A model generated the notes under the pieces. It did no database searches. It was not told the origin of the DNA and was given only the letters and a program-made list of their open reading frames with translations. This document shows, piece by piece, positions 16,165 to 29,216 of a DNA stretch of 64,000 nucleotides. Position 1 is the stretch's first letter. Each line of letters begins with the position of its first letter. Source of the stretch: Pannonibacter sp. SL95 (GTDB lineage Bacteria; Pseudomonadota; Alphaproteobacteria; Rhizobiales; Stappiaceae); assembly GCF_026672425.1 (NCBI RefSeq), contig NZ_JAPPRC010000003.1:664501-728500 (forward strand). Direction: 5' to 3'. The position numbers and the translations under genes are program-made.

Positions 16165-17695
16165 GGTCAAATCCTTGTCCGGCCATCCACAGGCCGAGAT
16201 CGGCCGGCCCCATGCTGCCTCGAGCGAACCCCGGCGACAGGCGGCCTTCGTAGATGACATGCACCACGTCGGAGAGTTTCAGCACCTCGTCGAGATCCTC
16301 CGAGATGAGCAGGACGGCTGCACCGGCGTCGCGGGCGGCGATCAGGCGGGAATGGATGAAGGTGATCGCGCCGATGTCGAGGCCGCGCACCGGCTGGTTG
16401 GCGAGGATGACCTTCGGCCCCGGCTCCAGCACCCGGCCGAGGATCAACTTCTGCATGTTGCCGCCCGACAGCAGCCGGATGCGCGCGTCCGGGCCGGGGC
16501 AACGCACGTCATAGGTCTGGATGATGTCGCGGGCAAAGCCCTCGGCCGCGCCCCAGTTCATCCAGCCTTTGCGGCTGAATGGCGCCTCGCGGTAGCGCTC
16601 AAGGATGGCGTTCTCGGTCAGGCTGAAATCGGCGATGGTGCCGGTCTTGTGCCGGTCCTCCGGAATGCGGGCGATGCCGGCGAGGATGGCGTCATGCGCC
16701 GACCACGCGGCCACGGTCGCGCCCGCCAGCTCCAGCGTGCCGCTCTGGGGCCGGATCAGCCCGCCGATGAGATCCGACAGGGCCGCCTGGCCGTTGCCGG
16801 AGACGCCGGCCAGTCCCGTGATCTCGCCTGCGCGCAGGGTCAGCGTCACGTCCTTCAGGCCGGGCGCGGCTTCCGCATCCGGGGTCGTCACCCGGTTCAG
16901 CATCAGCAGCGGCGCACCGGGCTTCGCCGTCGAGGGGCTCAGTTCCGGGACTGCGCCTCCGACCATCAGGGCCGCCAGTTCGGCGCCCGAGGTCTGGTGC
17001 GTGTCGCGTTCGGCGACCAGCTTGCCGTGCCGGAGCACCAGGCAGCGGTCGGCCACCGCCATCACCTCATGCAGCTTGTGGCTGATGAAGACGATGGAGA
17101 GCCCGCGCGCCACGGCCTTCTTCAGGGTCTCGAACAGCGCGTCCGTTTCCTGCGGCGTCAGCACGGCGGTCGGCTCGTCGAGGATCAGGATGCGCGCATC
17201 ACGGTAGAGCGCCTTGAGGATCTCCACCCGCTGCCGCTCGCCGACCGACAGCGCGGACACCTTGGCATCTGGATGGACGGCAAGGCCGAAGTCGGCGGAA
17301 AGCCTGGCAATCTTGTCCCGCGCCGCGCCGAGCCCTAGGCCCAGCTGCCACAGCGGCTGCGTGCCGAGAAGGATGTTCTCGGTCACGGTGAGATGGTCGG
17401 CGAGGGTGAAGTGCTGGTGCACCATGCCGACGCCAGCCGCCAGCGCCGCACGCGGCTGGCCGGGGGGCAGCAGCTTGCCAAAAACCTCCACCTGTCCCGC
17501 ATCGGCCGTGTAATGGCCGAAGAGGATGTTCATCAGCGTCGTCTTGCCCGCGCCGTTCTCGCCGAGCAGCGCGATGATCTCGCCGCGGGCAAGGGTCAGG
17601 CTGATGGCGTCATTGGCGACGAGCGGGCCAAAGCGTTTGGTGATGCCGTCGAGGCGCAGGACGATGTCCCGCGCCTCCTTGGTCGTGCCGGTCAC
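16154..17695 (-). CDS. ABC transporter ATPase with two nucleotide-binding domains (BMP/nucleoside importer)
   Basis: 513 aa, two fused ABC domains as in RbsA/MglA/NupA proteins. The first has GENGAGKTTLMNILFG near 44, LSVGERQRVEILKALYRD and LILDEPTAVLTPQE. The second has a degenerate Walker A (GVSGNGQAALSDLIGG), LSGGNMQKLILGRVL as signature and VILANQPVRGLD as Walker B; loss of the canonical second site is normal for this family. It powers the importer with the two permeases downstream. ATG overlaps the binding-protein stop (ATGA). Confidence 0.88.
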   Translation of the reverse strand: MTGTTKEARDIVLRLDGITKRFGPLVANDAISLTLARGEIIALLGENGAGKTTLMNILFGHYTADAGQVEVFGKLLPPGQPRAALAAGVGMVHQHFTLADHLTVTENILLGTQPLWQLGLGLGAARDKIARLSADFGLAVHPDAKVSALSVGERQRVEILKALYRDARILILDEPTAVLTPQETDALFETLKKAVARGLSIVFISHKLHEVMAVADRCLVLRHGKLVAERDTHQTSGAELAALMVGGAVPELSPSTAKPGAPLLMLNRVTTPDAEAAPGLKDVTLTLRAGEITGLAGVSGNGQAALSDLIGGLIRPQSGTLELAGATVAAWSAHDAILAGIARIPEDRHKTGTIADFSLTENAILERYREAPFSRKGWMNWGAAEGFARDIIQTYDVRCPGPDARIRLLSGGNMQKLILGRVLEPGPKVILANQPVRGLDIGAITFIHSRLIAARDAGAAVLLISEDLDEVLKLSDVVHVIYEGRLSPGFARGSMGPADLGLWMAGQGFDHAA

Positions 17696-18711
17696 GAGGA
17701 CTTCGGTTCGCTGTCGTTGATCTCGACGGTGAAGGTCCCGGCCTTGATGGCGGCTTCGCGCGTCTTGACGAGGTCCATGGCTGCTGCCGGAACCTTGCCA
17801 TCAAACGTGCCGAGCGGCGCCAGCGAGCAGCCGCCCTCCTTCATGAAGGAATAGACGCCGTAATTGTCAGCCTTGAAGCTGCCGGCATTGATGTTGGCGA
17901 TCGCCTTCTGCAGCGTCGGCTCGAAGTGCCACAGCGCCGAGGCGACCACGGTGGCGGGGTAGTCCTTCTGGGTGTCGATGACGTTGCCGATGGCCAGCAC
18001 GCCGCGTTCCTTGGCCGCGTCCGACACGCCGAAGCGCTCGGCATAGAGCATGTCCGCGCCGCCATCGATCATGGCGAAGGCGGTTTCCTTGGCCTTCGGG
18101 GGATCGAACCAGGAGCCGATGAAGCTGACCTGGAAGGTCGCGTCCTTGCGGGTTTCCTTCACGCCGGCCATGAAGGCATGCATCAGGCGGTTCACTTCCG
18201 GGATCGGGAAGCCGCCGACCATGCCGATCTTGCCGGACTTGGTCATGGCGCCAGCGATGATGCCGGAGAGGTACGACGCGTCCTGGATGTAGTTGTCGAA
18301 CACGGAAAGGTTCGGCACGGCTGCATCCGGCATGAAGGACGAGCCCATCAGGAAGGCGACTTCCGGATATTCGGCCGCCACTTCGCGGGCTTCCTGCTCG
18401 ACGCCGAAGATCTCGCCGACGATCAGTTTCACGCCGCTTTCGGCGTATTCGCGCATGACCCGCGGATAGTCGGTGTTGGCGGTGTTTTCGGTGAAGGTGT
18501 AGTCGATCTGCCCGGCGGCCTTGGCAGCTTCTGCAGCGATGTGGATGCGGCTGACCCACTGCTGTTCCACTGGCACCGTGTAGATACCGGCGGCCTTGAT
18601 CGGGCTCTGGCCGAATGCGAGTCTCGGCAGCAGCGCACTGCCGGCCAAGGTTGCGCCAGCGCCCAGAAGCAGGCTGCGGCGGCTGACATCAAGACTGAAT
18701 TTCTGCGTCAT
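17692..18711 (-). CDS. BMP-family periplasmic binding protein of a nucleoside/nucleobase importer
   Basis: 339 aa. The N-terminus has a twin-arginine-like signal (VSRRSLLLGAGATLAG, 9-24) with a cleavage region near AFG. The mature protein shows BMP (PnrA/Med-like) features: AAGIYTVPVEQQWVSRIH, the SGIIAGAMTKSGKIGMVGGFPIPEVNR segment that binds the ribose or base, and GADMLYAERFGVSDAAKERG. First gene of the operon binding protein-ATPase-permease-permease-amidohydrolase. A small dyad ACCA-GA-TGGT at 18747-18756 in its leader could be a GntR-type operator; this is weak. Confidence 0.85.
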   Translation of the reverse strand: MTQKFSLDVSRRSLLLGAGATLAGSALLPRLAFGQSPIKAAGIYTVPVEQQWVSRIHIAAEAAKAAGQIDYTFTENTANTDYPRVMREYAESGVKLIVGEIFGVEQEAREVAAEYPEVAFLMGSSFMPDAAVPNLSVFDNYIQDASYLSGIIAGAMTKSGKIGMVGGFPIPEVNRLMHAFMAGVKETRKDATFQVSFIGSWFDPPKAKETAFAMIDGGADMLYAERFGVSDAAKERGVLAIGNVIDTQKDYPATVVASALWHFEPTLQKAIANINAGSFKADNYGVYSFMKEGGCSLAPLGTFDGKVPAAAMDLVKTREAAIKAGTFTVEINDSEPKSS

Positions 18712-18992
18712 CTCTGTCCCCTAACTGTTGGCTCTCATGCTTTTTGACCAGATGGTAGAACTTTCCATCCGCGGCCTGCAAGCCAATCATTTGAGCCACG
18801 ATGGTGGGAAGTCAGGCACATCGTCCCTGGCTCGGTCTCGTGCGCTTCTCAGGCAAAACCGGACGTTGACGAGCCTAGCTGAGTAGCGTCTCATTTAGCC
18901 AGCTATTGGCGCGGGCAAAACAGGCGCGATGCGCACAAACTTTCGGCAACCCGTTCTATCCACGGGCTTTTTCCTGCCGTTAGGGGAGTTGA
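18712..18992. other. Intergenic region, no gene seen
   Basis: About 280 bases between the BMP importer (its 5' leader) and the 3' end of the Calvin operon, both minus strand. It must hold the importer promoter. I see a short palindrome at 18747-18756 and no clear U-tract terminator, tRNA or riboswitch. Confidence 0.5.
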
Positions 18993-19694
18993 TCAGGTCG
19001 CGATTGCCGCCCGCATCGGCACGCCAAGGCAGGGTCCGATGTCGGAAAGGTCCGCTGCAAGCCGCATCTGGCCTTCAAATGCTTCATGTGCCGTGTAAGT
19101 GCTGGGCGTGACGATGACGCGGAGGCCGGCCGCGCGCGCCGAAGTCAGTCCCGCCACGCTGTCCTCGAACGCGATGGCGTCCTGGGCGCTGACGCCGAGA
19201 CGGGCGAGTGCGAGGCAATAAACATCGGGCGCGGGCTTCTTGGCCGCCACCTCGTCGCCAGCCGCGATCACATCGAACACCTCTCGCGCGGACCGCTGCC
19301 AGATGGCCTGAACCAGTGCCTCTACATTGGCGGGGCTGGTGGTGGTGGCGACGGCAAGGTGAAGGCCGGCACGGCGGGCATCCTCGATCAGGTGCATGAC
19401 ACCGGGGCGCGGCAGCAGGCGGCCTTCGGCCACCAGGCGTGTGTAGATGGCGGTCTTGCGGGCGTGCAGGCGGGCAATGTCTGCCTCGTCCGGTCTGGTC
19501 TCGCCGAGCTGGTCACGGTAGGCCCGCATCCGTTCCTTGCCGCCGGTCACCTTGAGCAACGCGCCATAAAGGGGAATGTCCCAGTGCCAGGGCAGCCCTG
19601 CCTCGGCAAAGGTCGCGTTGAAAGCAGCGCGGTGGATTTCCTCCGTCTCGGCCAGCGTTCCGTCGACGTCGAAAATCAGTGCTTTCAGCGTCAT
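18993..19694 (-). CDS. cbbY: HAD-family sugar-phosphate phosphatase CbbY (xylulose-1,5-bisphosphate phosphatase type)
   Basis: 233 aa from ATG 19694, which overlaps the preceding stop (ATGA); the frame continues upstream without homology. HAD motifs: LIFDVDGTLAETEE (nucleophile DVDGT near 7-11), TTTSPANVE (motif II), KKPAPDVY (Lys), and FEDSVAGLTSARAAGL (acidic motif IV). CbbY of red-type RuBisCO operons removes xylulose 1,5-bisphosphate, a misfire inhibitor of RuBisCO. It is the last gene of the operon, so it is probably produced at lower level than RuBisCO. Confidence 0.9.
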   Translation of the reverse strand: MTLKALIFDVDGTLAETEEIHRAAFNATFAEAGLPWHWDIPLYGALLKVTGGKERMRAYRDQLGETRPDEADIARLHARKTAIYTRLVAEGRLLPRPGVMHLIEDARRAGLHLAVATTTSPANVEALVQAIWQRSAREVFDVIAAGDEVAAKKPAPDVYCLALARLGVSAQDAIAFEDSVAGLTSARAAGLRVIVTPSTYTAHEAFEGQMRLAADLSDIGPCLGVPMRAAIAT

Positions 19695-20386
19695 TCGGCG
19701 GCGTCCCTGTGCCTGAGTTCGCGCAACAACCTGGGAAGCTGGCTGAAGCTGGAAAAGCGGATCACGGGTGCCGGCTCCGGCAGCGTGCCATTGCAATAGC
19801 CCTCAACGTGGAACACGAAGCGCACGCCGCAGGCCGCCGCCGTCTCGGCGTCGATGTCACTGTCCCCCACGAGGACGGCCTCGTCTGGACGAACACCAAG
19901 CCTGCCAAGCGCGGCCCGCAACGGCGCGGGGTGTGGCTTGCGCTCAGGCTGACTGTCGCCCGCAATGATGACATCGAAGTGCTCCAGCAGTCCGAGGTGG
20001 CGCAGGATGGCCTCACACGGACGCATCGGCTTGTTGGTGCAAAGGCCGAGGCCGAGACCGCAATCCTTGAGTGCCTGCAGCGCGTCTGCGACACCGGGAT
20101 AGGTGCGGGTCAGATCAACAGCCGCTTCGTAGGCGGCGGCGAACCGGTCCAGCAGCAGCGTGTGCCGCTCGTCTCCCGTGGCATCGGCATCCGGTCTTGC
20201 CGCGATGATCCTGTCGACGAGATGTGGCAGGCCCCGGCCGATGAAGCCGCGCACCTCGTCAAGGCTGAGCGGCGCGAGTCCGTCTTGCTGCAGCAACCGG
20301 TTCGTCACGGCATGGATGTCCGGGGCGCTGTCGATCAGCGTCCCGTCCAGGTCAAAGATAACGGCCTTTAGCGGCTCACCTATCAT
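19691..20386 (-). CDS. cbbZ: Phosphoglycolate phosphatase
   Basis: 231 aa HAD hydrolase: VIFDLDGTLIDSAPDIHAVTNRLL (8-31), LGLCTNKPMRPCEAIL (motif II), RKPHPAPLRAALGRLG, and LVGDSDIDAETAAACG (motif IV). DSAPDI and the long cap domain match Gph/CbbZ. It dephosphorylates 2-phosphoglycolate made when RuBisCO reacts with O2, so it matters for aerobic autotrophy. Start overlaps the epimerase stop and its stop overlaps cbbY. Confidence 0.9.
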   Translation of the reverse strand: MIGEPLKAVIFDLDGTLIDSAPDIHAVTNRLLQQDGLAPLSLDEVRGFIGRGLPHLVDRIIAARPDADATGDERHTLLLDRFAAAYEAAVDLTRTYPGVADALQALKDCGLGLGLCTNKPMRPCEAILRHLGLLEHFDVIIAGDSQPERKPHPAPLRAALGRLGVRPDEAVLVGDSDIDAETAAACGVRFVFHVEGYCNGTLPEPAPVIRFSSFSQLPRLLRELRHRDAAE

Positions 20387-21084
20387 GCCGCCCTCACCAG
20401 CGCCGCCTCCGCAGCAAGGCGGATGGCGTTGATGTTGCTGCGGTAGACATGGGATGCACTCACCGATCCGCCCTTGAACACGGCAGATCCCGTCACCAGC
20501 ACGTCGGCTCCCGCGCCCGCGACCAGCGGCGCGGTTTCGGCCGTGACGCCACCGTCGATCTCGATATGGATCGGCCGGTCGCCGATCATCCGGCGCAGCT
20601 GGCGCACCTTGTCCACCTGCGAGGAGATGAATTTCTGCCCGCCGAAGCCGGGGTTGACGGTCATGACGCAGACGAGGTCGATCATGTCGAGCAGGTTTGC
20701 GACCGCGTCCAGCCCGGTGCCCGGATTGATTGCAAGGCCCGCCTTCACGCCAAGGGCCCGGATCGCCTGCAGGGTGCGGTGGATGTGCGGCCCGGCCTCC
20801 AGATGCGCGGTGATGACATCGGCGCCGGCAGCCGCATAGCCGGCCAGATAGGCATCGACCGGCGCGATCATCAGATGAACGTCCATGACTCCGCCGATAT
20901 GCGGCCGGATCGCCTTGCAGGTGTCGGGGCCGAAGGTGATGTTCGGCACGAAATGGCCGTCCATCACGTCGACATGCACCCAGTCACAGCCTTCCGCCTC
21001 GATGGCACGGCATTCGGCGCCGAGATTGGCAAAGTCGGCGGAGAGGATCGACGGGGCGATCTTGATGCTGCGGTCAAAGCTCAT
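20383..21084 (-). CDS. cbbE: Ribulose-phosphate 3-epimerase
   Basis: 233 aa TIM barrel. Metal and catalytic motifs: [15 protein letters not shown] (8-22), [16 protein letters not shown] (38-53) with the metal-binding Asp/His, [25 protein letters not shown] and [11 protein letters not shown]. It interconverts ribulose 5-phosphate and xylulose 5-phosphate in the regenerative part of the Calvin cycle. It sits between cbbX and cbbZ, overlapping both by four bases. Confidence 0.94.
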   Translation of the reverse strand: MSFDRSIKIAPSILSADFANLGAECRAIEAEGCDWVHVDVMDGHFVPNITFGPDTCKAIRPHIGGVMDVHLMIAPVDAYLAGYAAAGADVITAHLEAGPHIHRTLQAIRALGVKAGLAINPGTGLDAVANLLDMIDLVCVMTVNPGFGGQKFISSQVDKVRQLRRMIGDRPIHIEIDGGVTAETAPLVAGAGADVLVTGSAVFKGGSVSASHVYRSNINAIRLAAEAALVRAA

Positions 21085-22010
21085 GGCTTGCTCCCTGGTC
21101 CTGTCGGATGACTGGGCTCTGCGGCAAAGACCCGGCTCGCGCGGATGTCGCTTTCCTCGATCCGGCTCAGCGTGTCCGCGTCAAGCGCGCCTGAGGTTGA
21201 TTCAAACAGCCGGTTGGCCTGGCGCAGGCGGGCCCGGTCGAAGGCATTGCGGATCGAGCGGGCGTTGGCGAAATGCGGCTGCGTCCGGCGCCGTGCGATG
21301 TAGTCGGCAAAGGCCGTCTCGGCCGATGGCGACAGGGTGTAGTTCTGCTCGGCCAGCATGTGCCGGGCGATGCGCAGCAGTTCGTCGTCGCTGTAGTCTG
21401 GAAAGTCGATGTGATGGGCGATGCGCGAGCGAAAGCCCGGATTGGAGGTGAAGAACTGGTCCATCCGGTCGCCATAGCCGGCCAGGATGACGACCAGATC
21501 GTCGCGGTTGTTCTCCATCACCTGCAGCAGGATCTCGATGGCTTCCTGGCCATAGTCCCGCTCGTTGTCCGGCCGGTAGAGGTAGTAGGCCTCGTCGATG
21601 AACAGAACACCGCCCATGGCGCGCTTCAGCACTTCCTTGGTCTTCGGGGCGGTGTGGCCGATGTACTGGCCGACGAGATCGTCACGGGTGACACTGACGA
21701 GATGCCCCTTGCGCACATAGCCGAGGCGCTTCAGCAGTCCTGCCATCTTCAGCGCCACGGTGGTTTTGCCGGTGCCAGGGTTGCCCGTGAAGGACATGTG
21801 CAGCGTCGGCGTCTGGTGGCTGAGGCCGAGTGACCGGCGGGCCCGCTCGACCAGCAGCAGGGCGGCGGTCTCGCGGATGCGCTGCTTCACCGGCTTGAGG
21901 CCGATCATGTCGCGATCCAGCTCTTCCAGCAGCTCCCGGACGCCCGAGCTTTCAAACTCGGCGCGCAGGTCGACGCTCGCCGGGAGTGCGGCGGTCGGGT
22001 CGGCGTCCAT
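21081..22010 (-). CDS. cbbX: Red-type RuBisCO activase CbbX (AAA+)
   Basis: 309 aa. Walker [17 protein letters not shown] near 74-89, pore loop [16 protein letters not shown] near 112-127, Walker [15 protein letters not shown] near 132-145, sensor 1 and arginine finger ([17 protein letters not shown]). CbbX remodels red-type RuBisCO inhibited by sugar phosphates by threading the C-terminus of the large subunit through its pore; RuBP activates it. Its presence agrees with the form IC assignment of cbbLS. It lies 100 bases after cbbS, a gap larger than elsewhere in the operon. Confidence 0.95.
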   Translation of the reverse strand: MDADPTAALPASVDLRAEFESSGVRELLEELDRDMIGLKPVKQRIRETAALLLVERARRSLGLSHQTPTLHMSFTGNPGTGKTTVALKMAGLLKRLGYVRKGHLVSVTRDDLVGQYIGHTAPKTKEVLKRAMGGVLFIDEAYYLYRPDNERDYGQEAIEILLQVMENNRDDLVVILAGYGDRMDQFFTSNPGFRSRIAHHIDFPDYSDDELLRIARHMLAEQNYTLSPSAETAFADYIARRRTQPHFANARSIRNAFDRARLRQANRLFESTSGALDADTLSRIEESDIRASRVFAAEPSHPTGPGSKP

Positions 22011-22110
22011 CCTGATCTCCTTGGGTTAAGGCCCTGGTGGCCCAGTCGCAGTGGTCATGTCTGCATGAGCGGGGGGCGGCCAGCCGTCCCCCGCCGTCTT
22101 CGCCTTGGGA

Positions 22111-22500
22111 TCAACGGATCACGTCATGGGTGTAGCGGATCGAGCGGCCGTCGACTTCGGTGCGGTGCATCGCGATCTTCGGCTCGATGGCCGGCCGGTT
22201 GACGATGAAGCTCATGGTCACCGTCTCGAAGCCGCGCACACTGTCGAAAGCGTTGATGCGGATGTAGGCGTCCGGGTTCGCCTTGCGGCAGTCCGCCAGC
22301 TCGATCATCACGCCCTTGGCATCCTTCAGGTCGAACATCGGGTTGCCCCACATGTCCCAGTAGGTGTTCCGGGGATGCGGATCATCGGTGAATTCGAGGC
22401 CGATGGCCCAGTTGCGGGACAGGCAGTAGTCGACCTGTGCCGTGATCTGCTCGTCGGTGAGATCGGGCAGGAAGGAAAAGCAGCCTTGGGTGATGCGCAT
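22111..22500 (-). CDS. cbbS: RuBisCO small subunit, form IC
   Basis: 129 aa. It begins [19 protein letters not shown] and contains [23 protein letters not shown], the red-type small-subunit pattern, and has the C-terminal extension (about residues 105-129, including [15 protein letters not shown]) that forms the beta-barrel at the L8S8 centre in red-type enzymes and helps assembly without chaperones. It follows cbbL by 12 bases with GGAGAG before the ATG. Confidence 0.95.
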   Translation of the reverse strand: MRITQGCFSFLPDLTDEQITAQVDYCLSRNWAIGLEFTDDPHPRNTYWDMWGNPMFDLKDAKGVMIELADCRKANPDAYIRINAFDSVRGFETVTMSFIVNRPAIEPKIAMHRTEVDGRSIRYTHDVIR

Positions 22501-22512
22501 GCGGGTCTCTCC

Positions 22513-25069
<2,557 letters not shown>

Positions 25070-25082
25070 GGTCTTGGATCCT

Positions 25083-26276
25083 TCATGCGGCCATGTCTGG
25101 GCGCTGCAATGCGGCGACGCCCGGGAGCGGCTTGCCCTCAAGCCATTCGAGGAAGGCTCCGCCGGCGGCGGAGACGTAGGTGAAGCGTCCGGTGACACCG
25201 GCAATGTTCAGCGCGGCGACCGTGTCCCCGCCGCCGGCTACGGTGGTCGCTTGCCCGGTGCCGGTCAGCTCCGCAGCCATCCGCGCCAGGGCCATCGTCG
25301 CCTGATCGAAAGGCGGCGTTTCGAATGCGCCGAGCGGTCCGTTCCAGAGGATGGTCCTTGCCCCTGACAGCACCCGGCTGAAGGTGGCGAAGGACTTGGG
25401 TCCCGCGTCCAGGATCATCGCGTCAGACGGGCAGCCACGCGCACCGACGGTCCAGTTTTCCGCATCCGGCTGGAATGCGCGCGCGACGACGACATCCGAC
25501 GGCAGATGCAACTGGCAGCCATGGCTGGTGGCGAGCATGCGTATGTCGCGCACGGTGCCGATTTGGTCGGGCTCATGCAGCGATTTTCCCATCGGCGCGC
25601 CCTCGGCAAACAGGAAGGTGTTGGCCATGCCGCCGCCGATGATGATGTGGTCGACCCGCGTGACGAGATGCTTCAGCACGGCGATCTTGCTGGACACCTT
25701 GGCGCCACCGATGACGGCGACAGAGGGGCGGCTGGTCGAGGACAAGGCCTTGGACAGCGCCGTCAGCTCCTCCATCATCAGCGGCCCGGCATAGGCTGGC
25801 AGAAGCCCCGCGATGGCGGCGGTGCTGGCATGGGCCCGGTGCGCGCAGGAGAAGGCGTCATTGACATAGACATCGCCGAGTTCGGCAAAGCGCCGGGCCA
25901 GCGTGAGGTCATTGTCTTCCTCGCCCGGCTCGAACCGGACATTCTCGACCAGCAGTGCGGTACCCGGCTCCAGCAGAGCTGCGGCCTCTGCTGCATCGTC
26001 GAGGGCTGCAAAGGTCAGGCGGCAGCCAAGCGCGCAGGCGAGGTCTGCTGTCTGCGGGGCGAGGGAATAGGCCTGATCGGCTCCCTTGGGCCGGCCGAAA
26101 TGCGACAGCAGAACCAGCGATGCGCCTCTGGCGAGAAGGGGCCGCATGCCTTCGGCAAAGCGGGTGATGCGGGTGGCGTCCGTCACCTTGCCGCCAGCCA
26201 TCGGCACATTGAGGTCAGCCCGTACCACCAGCCTGAGGCCACGGACATCGAGGTCAGTCACCGGAACAATCGTCAT
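25083..26276 (-). CDS. pgk: Phosphoglycerate kinase
   Basis: 397 aa from ATG 26276, preceded by GGAGACACCCGC. N-terminal substrate half with [19 protein letters not shown] and [13 protein letters not shown], hinge and C-terminal nucleotide half with [27 protein letters not shown] and [13 protein letters not shown]. It phosphorylates 3-phosphoglycerate, the RuBisCO product. No glyceraldehyde-3-phosphate dehydrogenase accompanies it in this operon, so that step must be encoded elsewhere. Often called cbbK in such operons. Confidence 0.94.
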   Translation of the reverse strand: MTIVPVTDLDVRGLRLVVRADLNVPMAGGKVTDATRITRFAEGMRPLLARGASLVLLSHFGRPKGADQAYSLAPQTADLACALGCRLTFAALDDAAEAAALLEPGTALLVENVRFEPGEEDNDLTLARRFAELGDVYVNDAFSCAHRAHASTAAIAGLLPAYAGPLMMEELTALSKALSSTSRPSVAVIGGAKVSSKIAVLKHLVTRVDHIIIGGGMANTFLFAEGAPMGKSLHEPDQIGTVRDIRMLATSHGCQLHLPSDVVVARAFQPDAENWTVGARGCPSDAMILDAGPKSFATFSRVLSGARTILWNGPLGAFETPPFDQATMALARMAAELTGTGQATTVAGGGDTVAALNIAGVTGRFTYVSAAGGAFLEWLEGKPLPGVAALQRPDMAA

Positions 26277-26304
26277 GCGGGTGTCTCCTTGTGGCGTGTG
26301 CGGT

Positions 26305-28299
26305 TCAGGGCCGGACGAGTGCGCGTGCAGCGGCTGCAACGGCCTCGCTGGTGATGTTGAAATGGCGGTAGAGCGCCGGGGCCGGGCCGGAGGCGCCGAA
26401 GCCCGTCATGCCGATGAAGCGGTCTTGCGGGCGCAGCATCAGCCCGTCCCAGCCCTGGCGGACCGCGGCCTCGATGCCGATGCGCGGAGCGCTGCCGAGG
26501 ACTTCCTGCCGGGTGGCCTCATCCTGCCCGGCGAAGAGTTCAAAGCAGGGGGCCGATACGACAGCCGCCTGAATGCGTTCACTGGCGAGCATGTCTGCAG
26601 CAGCAACGGCGATCTCGATTTCCGAGCCGGTTGCGATGAGCGTCACGTCGCGCTGACCGGGATCGCGCAGCAGATAGGCTCCGCGTGTGCTCATGTTCGC
26701 GTCCACGGCCTGGCGCAGCAGCGGCAGGTTCTGGCGTGACAGGACCATCACCACGGGACGGTCGGTCTGGGCCAGGGCGATTTCCCAGGCTTCCGCCGTC
26801 TCCACCGCATCGCAGGGGCGCAGCACGAGAAGGTTCGGCATCGCCCTTAGACTGGCAATCTGTTCCACCGGCTGATGGGTCGGGCCATCCTCGCCAAGGC
26901 CGATCGAGTCATGTGTCATCACATGGATCACCGGCACGCCCATCAGTGCAGCCAGCCGGATGGCGGGGCGGCTGTAATCGGCAAAGGCGAGGAACGTGCC
27001 GCCATAGGGCCGCGCCAGGCCATGCAGCGCGATGCCGTTCATGGCTGCGGCCATGCCATGCTCACGGATGCCATAGTGAATGTAGCGGCCGGAGAAATCG
27101 TTCCGTGTCACGCTGGCCATGCCTTTTGGCCGTGTCAGGTTCGATCCGGTCAGGTCCGCCGATCCGCCGACGGTGAAGGGCAGGGCCTCCACCACGACAG
27201 CCAGCGCCATTTCACTGGCCTTGCGGGTTGCGACGGCTGGCCGGTCCGCGAGCAGGCGCTGCTTGTGCGCCAGCATCGCGGTTCCCAACGCCGCCGGGTT
27301 GCGGGCAAGGGCCGCCTCGAAGGCTGGCTTCAGCGTGGAAGTCTTGAGCATCGCCTGCCAGGCCGCGCGGGCGGCACTGCCGCGTGCCGCGACGCCGGCA
27401 AAGGCGGCATAGACCGTCTGCGGGATCTCGAAAGGCGCATGCGGCCAGCCGAACTGCTGCCGGGCGGCAGCGATCTCGGCCACACCCAGCGGCGCGCCGT
27501 GTACATCGTGGCTGCCCTGTTTGTTCGGCGCACCAAAGCCGATGATCGTGCGGCAGGCGATGAGGCTGGGGCGCGGATCATTCCGCGCAGCCTCGATGGC
27601 GGCGGCGATGTCGTCCGGAGAATGGCCGTCGCAGCGCGCCACGTGCCAGCCGCTGGCGGCAAAGCGGGCGAGCTGGTCGGTCGAGGTGCTGAGGTCGGTG
27701 TCGCCGTCGATGGTGATGCGGTTGTCGTCCCACAGCACCACCAGGTGGCCGAGGCTGAGGTGCCCGGCCATGTCGACAGCTTCGTGGCTGATGCCTTCCA
27801 TCAGGCAGCCGTCACCGGCGATCACATAGGTCCAGTGATTGATGAGCCCCGGAAAGCGGGATGCTGCCATCCGTTCGGCGAGCGCCATGCCGACTGCGGT
27901 CGCGATGCCTTGCCCCAGCGGTCCCGTCGTCACCTCGATGCCCTGGGCGTGGCCATATTCGGGGTGCCCGGCGGTCCGGCTGCCAAGCTGGCGGAATGCC
28001 TTGATCTGGTCGATCCCCATGTCCGGGTAACCGAGCAGATGATTGAGCGCGTAGAGCAGCATCGAGCCATGTCCGGCAGACAGCACAAAGCGGTCGCGGT
28101 TCGGCCAGTCATGGGCGGAGGGATCAAGCGTGATGAAGCGGTTGAACAACACCGCCGCCACATCTGCCATGCCCATCGGCATGCCTGGATGTCCGGAGTT
28201 GGCCGCTTGCACCGCATCCATGGTGAGCGCACGCAGGGCATTGGCCATGACTGTCTCGTCGGGCCGCAACACTGGGGCCCGCAACACTGGGGTCGTCAT
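26305..28299 (-). CDS. cbbT: Transketolase (Calvin cycle)
   Basis: 664 aa, full-length single-chain enzyme. TPP site [13 protein letters not shown] (about 155-167) with the following [19 protein letters not shown] near 65, [18 protein letters not shown] with the catalytic Glu (about 410), and [16 protein letters not shown]. It transfers two-carbon units between ketose and aldose phosphates in RuBP regeneration. The start at 28299 has GGGAG nine bases upstream. Codons 3-12 contain a perfect in-frame 15-base tandem duplication (28264-28293, one terminal mismatch) giving [10 protein letters not shown] before the conserved [14 protein letters not shown], so the N-terminus is a little longer than usual. 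Confidence 0.95.
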   Translation of the reverse strand: MTTPVLRAPVLRPDETVMANALRALTMDAVQAANSGHPGMPMGMADVAAVLFNRFITLDPSAHDWPNRDRFVLSAGHGSMLLYALNHLLGYPDMGIDQIKAFRQLGSRTAGHPEYGHAQGIEVTTGPLGQGIATAVGMALAERMAASRFPGLINHWTYVIAGDGCLMEGISHEAVDMAGHLSLGHLVVLWDDNRITIDGDTDLSTSTDQLARFAASGWHVARCDGHSPDDIAAAIEAARNDPRPSLIACRTIIGFGAPNKQGSHDVHGAPLGVAEIAAARQQFGWPHAPFEIPQTVYAAFAGVAARGSAARAAWQAMLKTSTLKPAFEAALARNPAALGTAMLAHKQRLLADRPAVATRKASEMALAVVVEALPFTVGGSADLTGSNLTRPKGMASVTRNDFSGRYIHYGIREHGMAAAMNGIALHGLARPYGGTFLAFADYSRPAIRLAALMGVPVIHVMTHDSIGLGEDGPTHQPVEQIASLRAMPNLLVLRPCDAVETAEAWEIALAQTDRPVVMVLSRQNLPLLRQAVDANMSTRGAYLLRDPGQRDVTLIATGSEIEIAVAAADMLASERIQAAVVSAPCFELFAGQDEATRQEVLGSAPRIGIEAAVRQGWDGLMLRPQDRFIGMTGFGASGPAPALYRHFNITSEAVAAAARALVRP

Positions 28300-28339
28300 C
28301 GTATGTCTCCCGAAGGGTGTTTGCCTGCAGCCGGGTGCT

Positions 28340-29212
28340 TCAGGCCCGCTTGGCGTCGCGGATAAGCCGCTCGATCAGCGGCGTCAGGATCAGTTGCATC
28401 GCCAGATCCATCTTGTTGCCCGGAATGACGATGGAGTTGGCGCGGCTCATCCAGGAGCCGTTGATCATCTGGGTCAGATAGGGAAAATCGATGCCGCGCG
28501 GGTTGCGGAACCGGATCACCACCAGGCTTTCATCCGGCGTCGGGATCCAGCGTGCGATGAAGGGGTTCGACGTGTCGACCACCGGCACCCGCTGGAAGTT
28601 GATGTCGGTCTGGGTGAACTGCGGGCAGATGCAATGCACATAGGCATGCATCCGGCGCAGGATCGTGTCGGTCACAGCCTCCGTGGAATAGCCGCGGTGC
28701 GCCCGGTCGCGGTGGATCTTCTGGGTCCATTCCAGATTGATCACCGGCACGACGCCGATCTTCAGGTCGGCATGGCCCGCGATGTTGACCGTGTCATTGA
28801 CCACCGCGCCATGCAGACCCTCGTAGAACAGCACGTCCGAGCCATCGGCAAACGGCGCCCAGGCGGTGAAATTGCCCGGCGCAACGCCGGTACGCGCGGC
28901 CTCGATCTCGTCATGCACATAGGTGCGCGTGCGGCCGCGTCCGGTCTCGCCATATTCGCGGAACACCCGCTCCAGCTCTTCCAGCTCGTTTGCATCATAA
29001 GAGAAATGCGAGAAGGTCTGGTCACCCGCCGCGACGCGCCGTTCCAGCTCGGCACGCATGTCGGCCCGGTTGAAGCGATGAAATGCGTCACCTTCGATGG
29101 AAACCGCCTTGATCCCTTCGCGGCGGAAGATCTGGTCGAAGGTGGTCTTGACCGTTGTCGTGCCCGCGCCGGACGAGCCGGTCACGGAGATGATCGGATG
29201 CTTCTGGCTCAT
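28340..29212 (-). CDS. cbbP: Phosphoribulokinase
   Basis: 290 aa, the usual size of octameric bacterial PRK. Start ATG 29212 gives [21 protein letters not shown] with Walker A GSSGAGTT (12-19). Other motifs: [17 protein letters not shown] (substrate), [11 protein letters not shown] (Walker B/catalytic Asp region), [14 protein letters not shown]-like [14 protein letters not shown] near 175, and [11 protein letters not shown] near the C-terminus. It makes RuBP from ribulose 5-phosphate. In bacteria this type is activated by NADH. Four bases separate its ATG from the cbbF stop. Confidence 0.96.
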   Translation of the reverse strand: MSQKHPIISVTGSSGAGTTTVKTTFDQIFRREGIKAVSIEGDAFHRFNRADMRAELERRVAAGDQTFSHFSYDANELEELERVFREYGETGRGRTRTYVHDEIEAARTGVAPGNFTAWAPFADGSDVLFYEGLHGAVVNDTVNIAGHADLKIGVVPVINLEWTQKIHRDRAHRGYSTEAVTDTILRRMHAYVHCICPQFTQTDINFQRVPVVDTSNPFIARWIPTPDESLVVIRFRNPRGIDFPYLTQMINGSWMSRANSIVIPGNKMDLAMQLILTPLIERLIRDAKRA

Positions 29213-29216
29213 GATG

